DNA of 64,000 nt. Source: CAZPHU01 sp964419255. GTDB lineage: Bacteria > Fibrobacterota > Chitinivibrionia > Chitinivibrionales > CAYFVL01. Location: assembly GCA_964419255.1 (NCBI GenBank), contig CAYQOU010000015.1:1-64000 (forward strand), in the 5' to 3' direction. Each line of letters opens with the position of its first letter. Within the stretch, counting starts at the first letter, position 1. Below the pieces are notes generated by a model. That model was not told the DNA's origin. It made no database searches and saw nothing but the letters and a program-made list of their open reading frames with translations. Positions 62,809 to 64,000 of the stretch are shown piece by piece. The position numbers were made by a program, and so were the translations under genes.

Positions 62809-62898
62809 AGCTTTATTGGCAATGCGTCTGTTTTCTGCAAATCGTCGCAATGCTTGCGCACTTATTTTATCCTCTGGTCTTTTTTTTCTTTCTTTCAC
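62809..62898 (-). CDS. Start of a small basic protein, broken by the assembly gap
   Basis: A near-perfect Shine-Dalgarno AGGAGGT lies 5 bases before a GTG at 62898. The frame then reads MKERKKRPEDKISAQALRRF and on to ENRRIANKA before running into the N block. This is a basic helical start with no family that I recognise; small regulators or antitoxin-like proteins can look like this. The 3' end is lost in the gap at 62709-62808, so the length is unknown. The strong ribosome site is the main support. Confidence 0.55.
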
Positions 62899-62989
62899 TT
62901 ATTACCTCCTGAAATACCGTGTGATATCCATCATACACAATTATTGTATTTCCCTTTTCACCTTAGGCAACTTCTATCGGTCTACTATC

Positions 62990-63508
62990 CTAACAACAAT
63001 ATGTATTTATAAAATTATTCAATTCTTTTGGTGATTTGATATGGTATAGTTCTTTACTGCTTTCATACGATTTTATTATATCCTGTATTTTTGGCTTTTG
63101 TAACTTATCAATTGCAAAAATCGTTTTTATTAACTTTACAGTCATTGGTATCATTGGGCAACCTTCAACAAAATCAGGCCTAGGTCTAAAAAGGCATAGA
63201 AATTGCCGCTTTAAAGCCCACCATAAATGTATGAAGAGTGGATGATCTATAAAAATTATTGTCGTAGCTGCTTTACATCTCTTTTCAATTGATTCCATAG
63301 TCGCAAAGCCGTCAATAATCCATTTGGGTTTTAAAAGTATTTCATCATGCAATTTATTGAACTGCTCAACTGGAGTCGGTATCCAGCCTGGATTCCATTG
63401 TAATTTATCTAATTTATAAATAGGGATACTCAGTGATTTACTTAATTTCGCAGATAAGACAGATTTTCCACCACCAGCATTACCGATTATAACTATTTTA
63501 TCTCCCAT
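62990..63508 (-). CDS. P-loop kinase-like protein (FlaR/adenylate kinase-like)
   Basis: A 172-residue P-loop protein: IVIIGNAGGGKSVLSAKLSK (Walker A), then a YKLDKLQWNPGWIPT segment and WIIDGFATMESIEKR (usually WIIDGNY in the FlaR/topology-modulation group), and ATTIIFIDHPLFIHLWWALKR. It belongs to the nucleoside/adenylate kinase-like 'DNA topology modulation protein FlaR' group, whose true substrate is not well known. ATG 63508 with GGGAA upstream is chosen over an in-frame TTG at 63514. It lies alone between an assembly gap and a partial gene. AT-rich composition contrasts with the main part of the window. Confidence 0.8.
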   Translation of the reverse strand: MGDKIVIIGNAGGGKSVLSAKLSKSLSIPIYKLDKLQWNPGWIPTPVEQFNKLHDEILLKPKWIIDGFATMESIEKRCKAATTIIFIDHPLFIHLWWALKRQFLCLFRPRPDFVEGCPMIPMTVKLIKTIFAIDKLQKPKIQDIIKSYESSKELYHIKSPKELNNFINTYCC

Positions 63509-63587
63509 TTTCAAATTCCCACTTTAGTTCTTCAACTGCTCTTCTCTTCCTCTTATGGCGCGGTCTGTCGACCCGTTTTAATCTACT

Positions 63588-64000
63588 TTATTGATTTATG
63601 ACTCTAGCCTTATCAATATTGCCTAATTCCCACTTGTATAATACCAGTCCGTCTGTGACCACAAAGCTGGTCGGCTTGTCAATCCATGCGTTTCCTTTGG
63701 CCTCAGTAAATTCTCCCCGGTCTCTCAGAACTTTTCCGAGGAAAAGAGGAACTCCGAAGAAATGGGGCTGTTTGGCATCCACAGGGATACTGATAAAGGT
63801 CGGATTTCTGTCACCATACATACCGGTGTCATCCCTAAAAACCAGCCATTTGCCGTCGGGCGAAAACTGAAAATCTGAACATTGTTTCACAGACTCTAAT
63901 GATGGAATGAGATTCCCAGCCTTGGACATCAGTGGAATGAGTTGCTGGTTTGTGTCTGGTGTATCCCAGCGCGCAAGCCAAATTGCGTGGCGGTCACGTT
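63588..64000 (-). CDS. Partial gene: C-terminus of a WD40-like (TolB/PD40) beta-propeller protein
   Basis: The minus-strand frame is open from the window's right edge (HAIWLARWDTPDTNQQLIP...) to a stop at 63588, so the 5' part lies beyond 64000. It contains one clear PD40/TolB-type blade, FQFSPDGKWLVFRDDTG, and related strands (FISIPVDAKQPHFFG, TSFVVTDGLVLYKWEL). It is probably the end of a long secreted or periplasmic propeller protein such as those with a C-terminal protease or in polysaccharide systems. What lies upstream cannot be told. The internal ATG at 63929 is not likely to be the true start. Confidence 0.7.
   Translation of the reverse strand, partial: RDRHAIWLARWDTPDTNQQLIPLMSKAGNLIPSLESVKQCSDFQFSPDGKWLVFRDDTGMYGDRNPTFISIPVDAKQPHFFGVPLFLGKVLRDRGEFTEAKGNAWIDKPTSFVVTDGLVLYKWELGNIDKARVINQ

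Noticed and set aside
62683..63034. Several proteins reading through the N block at 62709
   Set aside because: Their continuity depends on the artificial 100-base gap; only the part with a Shine-Dalgarno site at 62898 is kept.

Overview
The window is about 64 kb of a bacterial draft scaffold. It has three runs of exactly 100 N (13238-13337, 60657-60756, 62709-62808), so some distances and open frames are artificial there. Most genes are ordinary bacterial genes with clear Shine-Dalgarno sites. GlnRS and GluRS lie side by side. There are also an EF-G paralogue, an MglA-type GTPase with a Roadblock protein, a DUF4388 (PATAN) protein, a RarA with a methyltransferase-like tail, and an archaeal-looking geranylgeranyl reductase next to two UbiA prenyltransferases. 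Together these suggest a Gram-negative member of the FCB superphylum, possibly near Fibrobacterota/Chitinivibrionia. This placement is inference: there is no rRNA gene here, and only rpsT offers a ribosomal marker.

Layout. 0.5-9.2 kb holds housekeeping and small conserved genes: a DUF2293 protein, an EEP-family lipoprotein, DUF3392, an ABC exporter, slyX, a class I amidotransferase, ychJ, a decayed receiver, and the tatD-tcdA pair. 9.5-13.9 kb carries translation genes: tRNA-Ala(GGC) with promoter and terminator, glnS, gltX, a heptamer satellite, and dtd. 14-24.4 kb holds rarA-MTase, a secreted protein of unknown function, a GT4 glycosyltransferase fused to a predicted alpha/alpha-barrel domain, dus, a YfcE-like phosphoesterase, a cluster of palindromic repeats, and transketolase.

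24.5-39 kb is a large chemosensory cluster. On the minus strand the order of transcription is RR, RR, cheA, cheW, mcp, cheD, cheR, an orphan histidine-kinase DHp domain, cheD, RR, RR, cheX, cheB. A satellite group follows it (RR-Hpt on +; cheY, a second cheX and an NtrC-type sigma-54 activator on -). The set has one receptor and one CheW, but many receivers, two phosphatase-type CheX proteins and three Hpt domains. No flagellar gene is present. The output could be motility, or an alternative cellular function routed through sigma-54 transcription.

39.2-45.6 kb is a tightly overlapping minus-strand operon: PHP protein, UbiA-1, UbiA-2, TPR protein, 2[4Fe-4S] ferredoxin, archaeal-type geranylgeranyl reductase, HDOD protein. 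It looks like a module that attaches and then saturates isoprenoid chains, with ferredoxin as the likely electron donor. I consider it the most interesting system in the window.

45.8-52.6 kb has rpsT with a good promoter and terminator. After it comes a polarity/envelope group: a TPR and zinc-ribbon membrane protein, a DUF4388 membrane protein, MglA with a disordered tail of about 370 residues, Roadblock/LC7, and a zinc-ribbon membrane protein. 52.8-60.3 kb holds a polysaccharide deacetylase, a mutarotase-like protein, mtnA, an EF-G-like GTPase and a pyridine-nucleotide/FAD oxidoreductase. 60.3-64 kb is gap-rich and accessory in character: a lipoprotein with a duplicated domain, gene fragments at gap edges, a FlaR/adenylate-kinase-like P-loop protein, and the 3' end of a beta-propeller-like gene that runs off the window.
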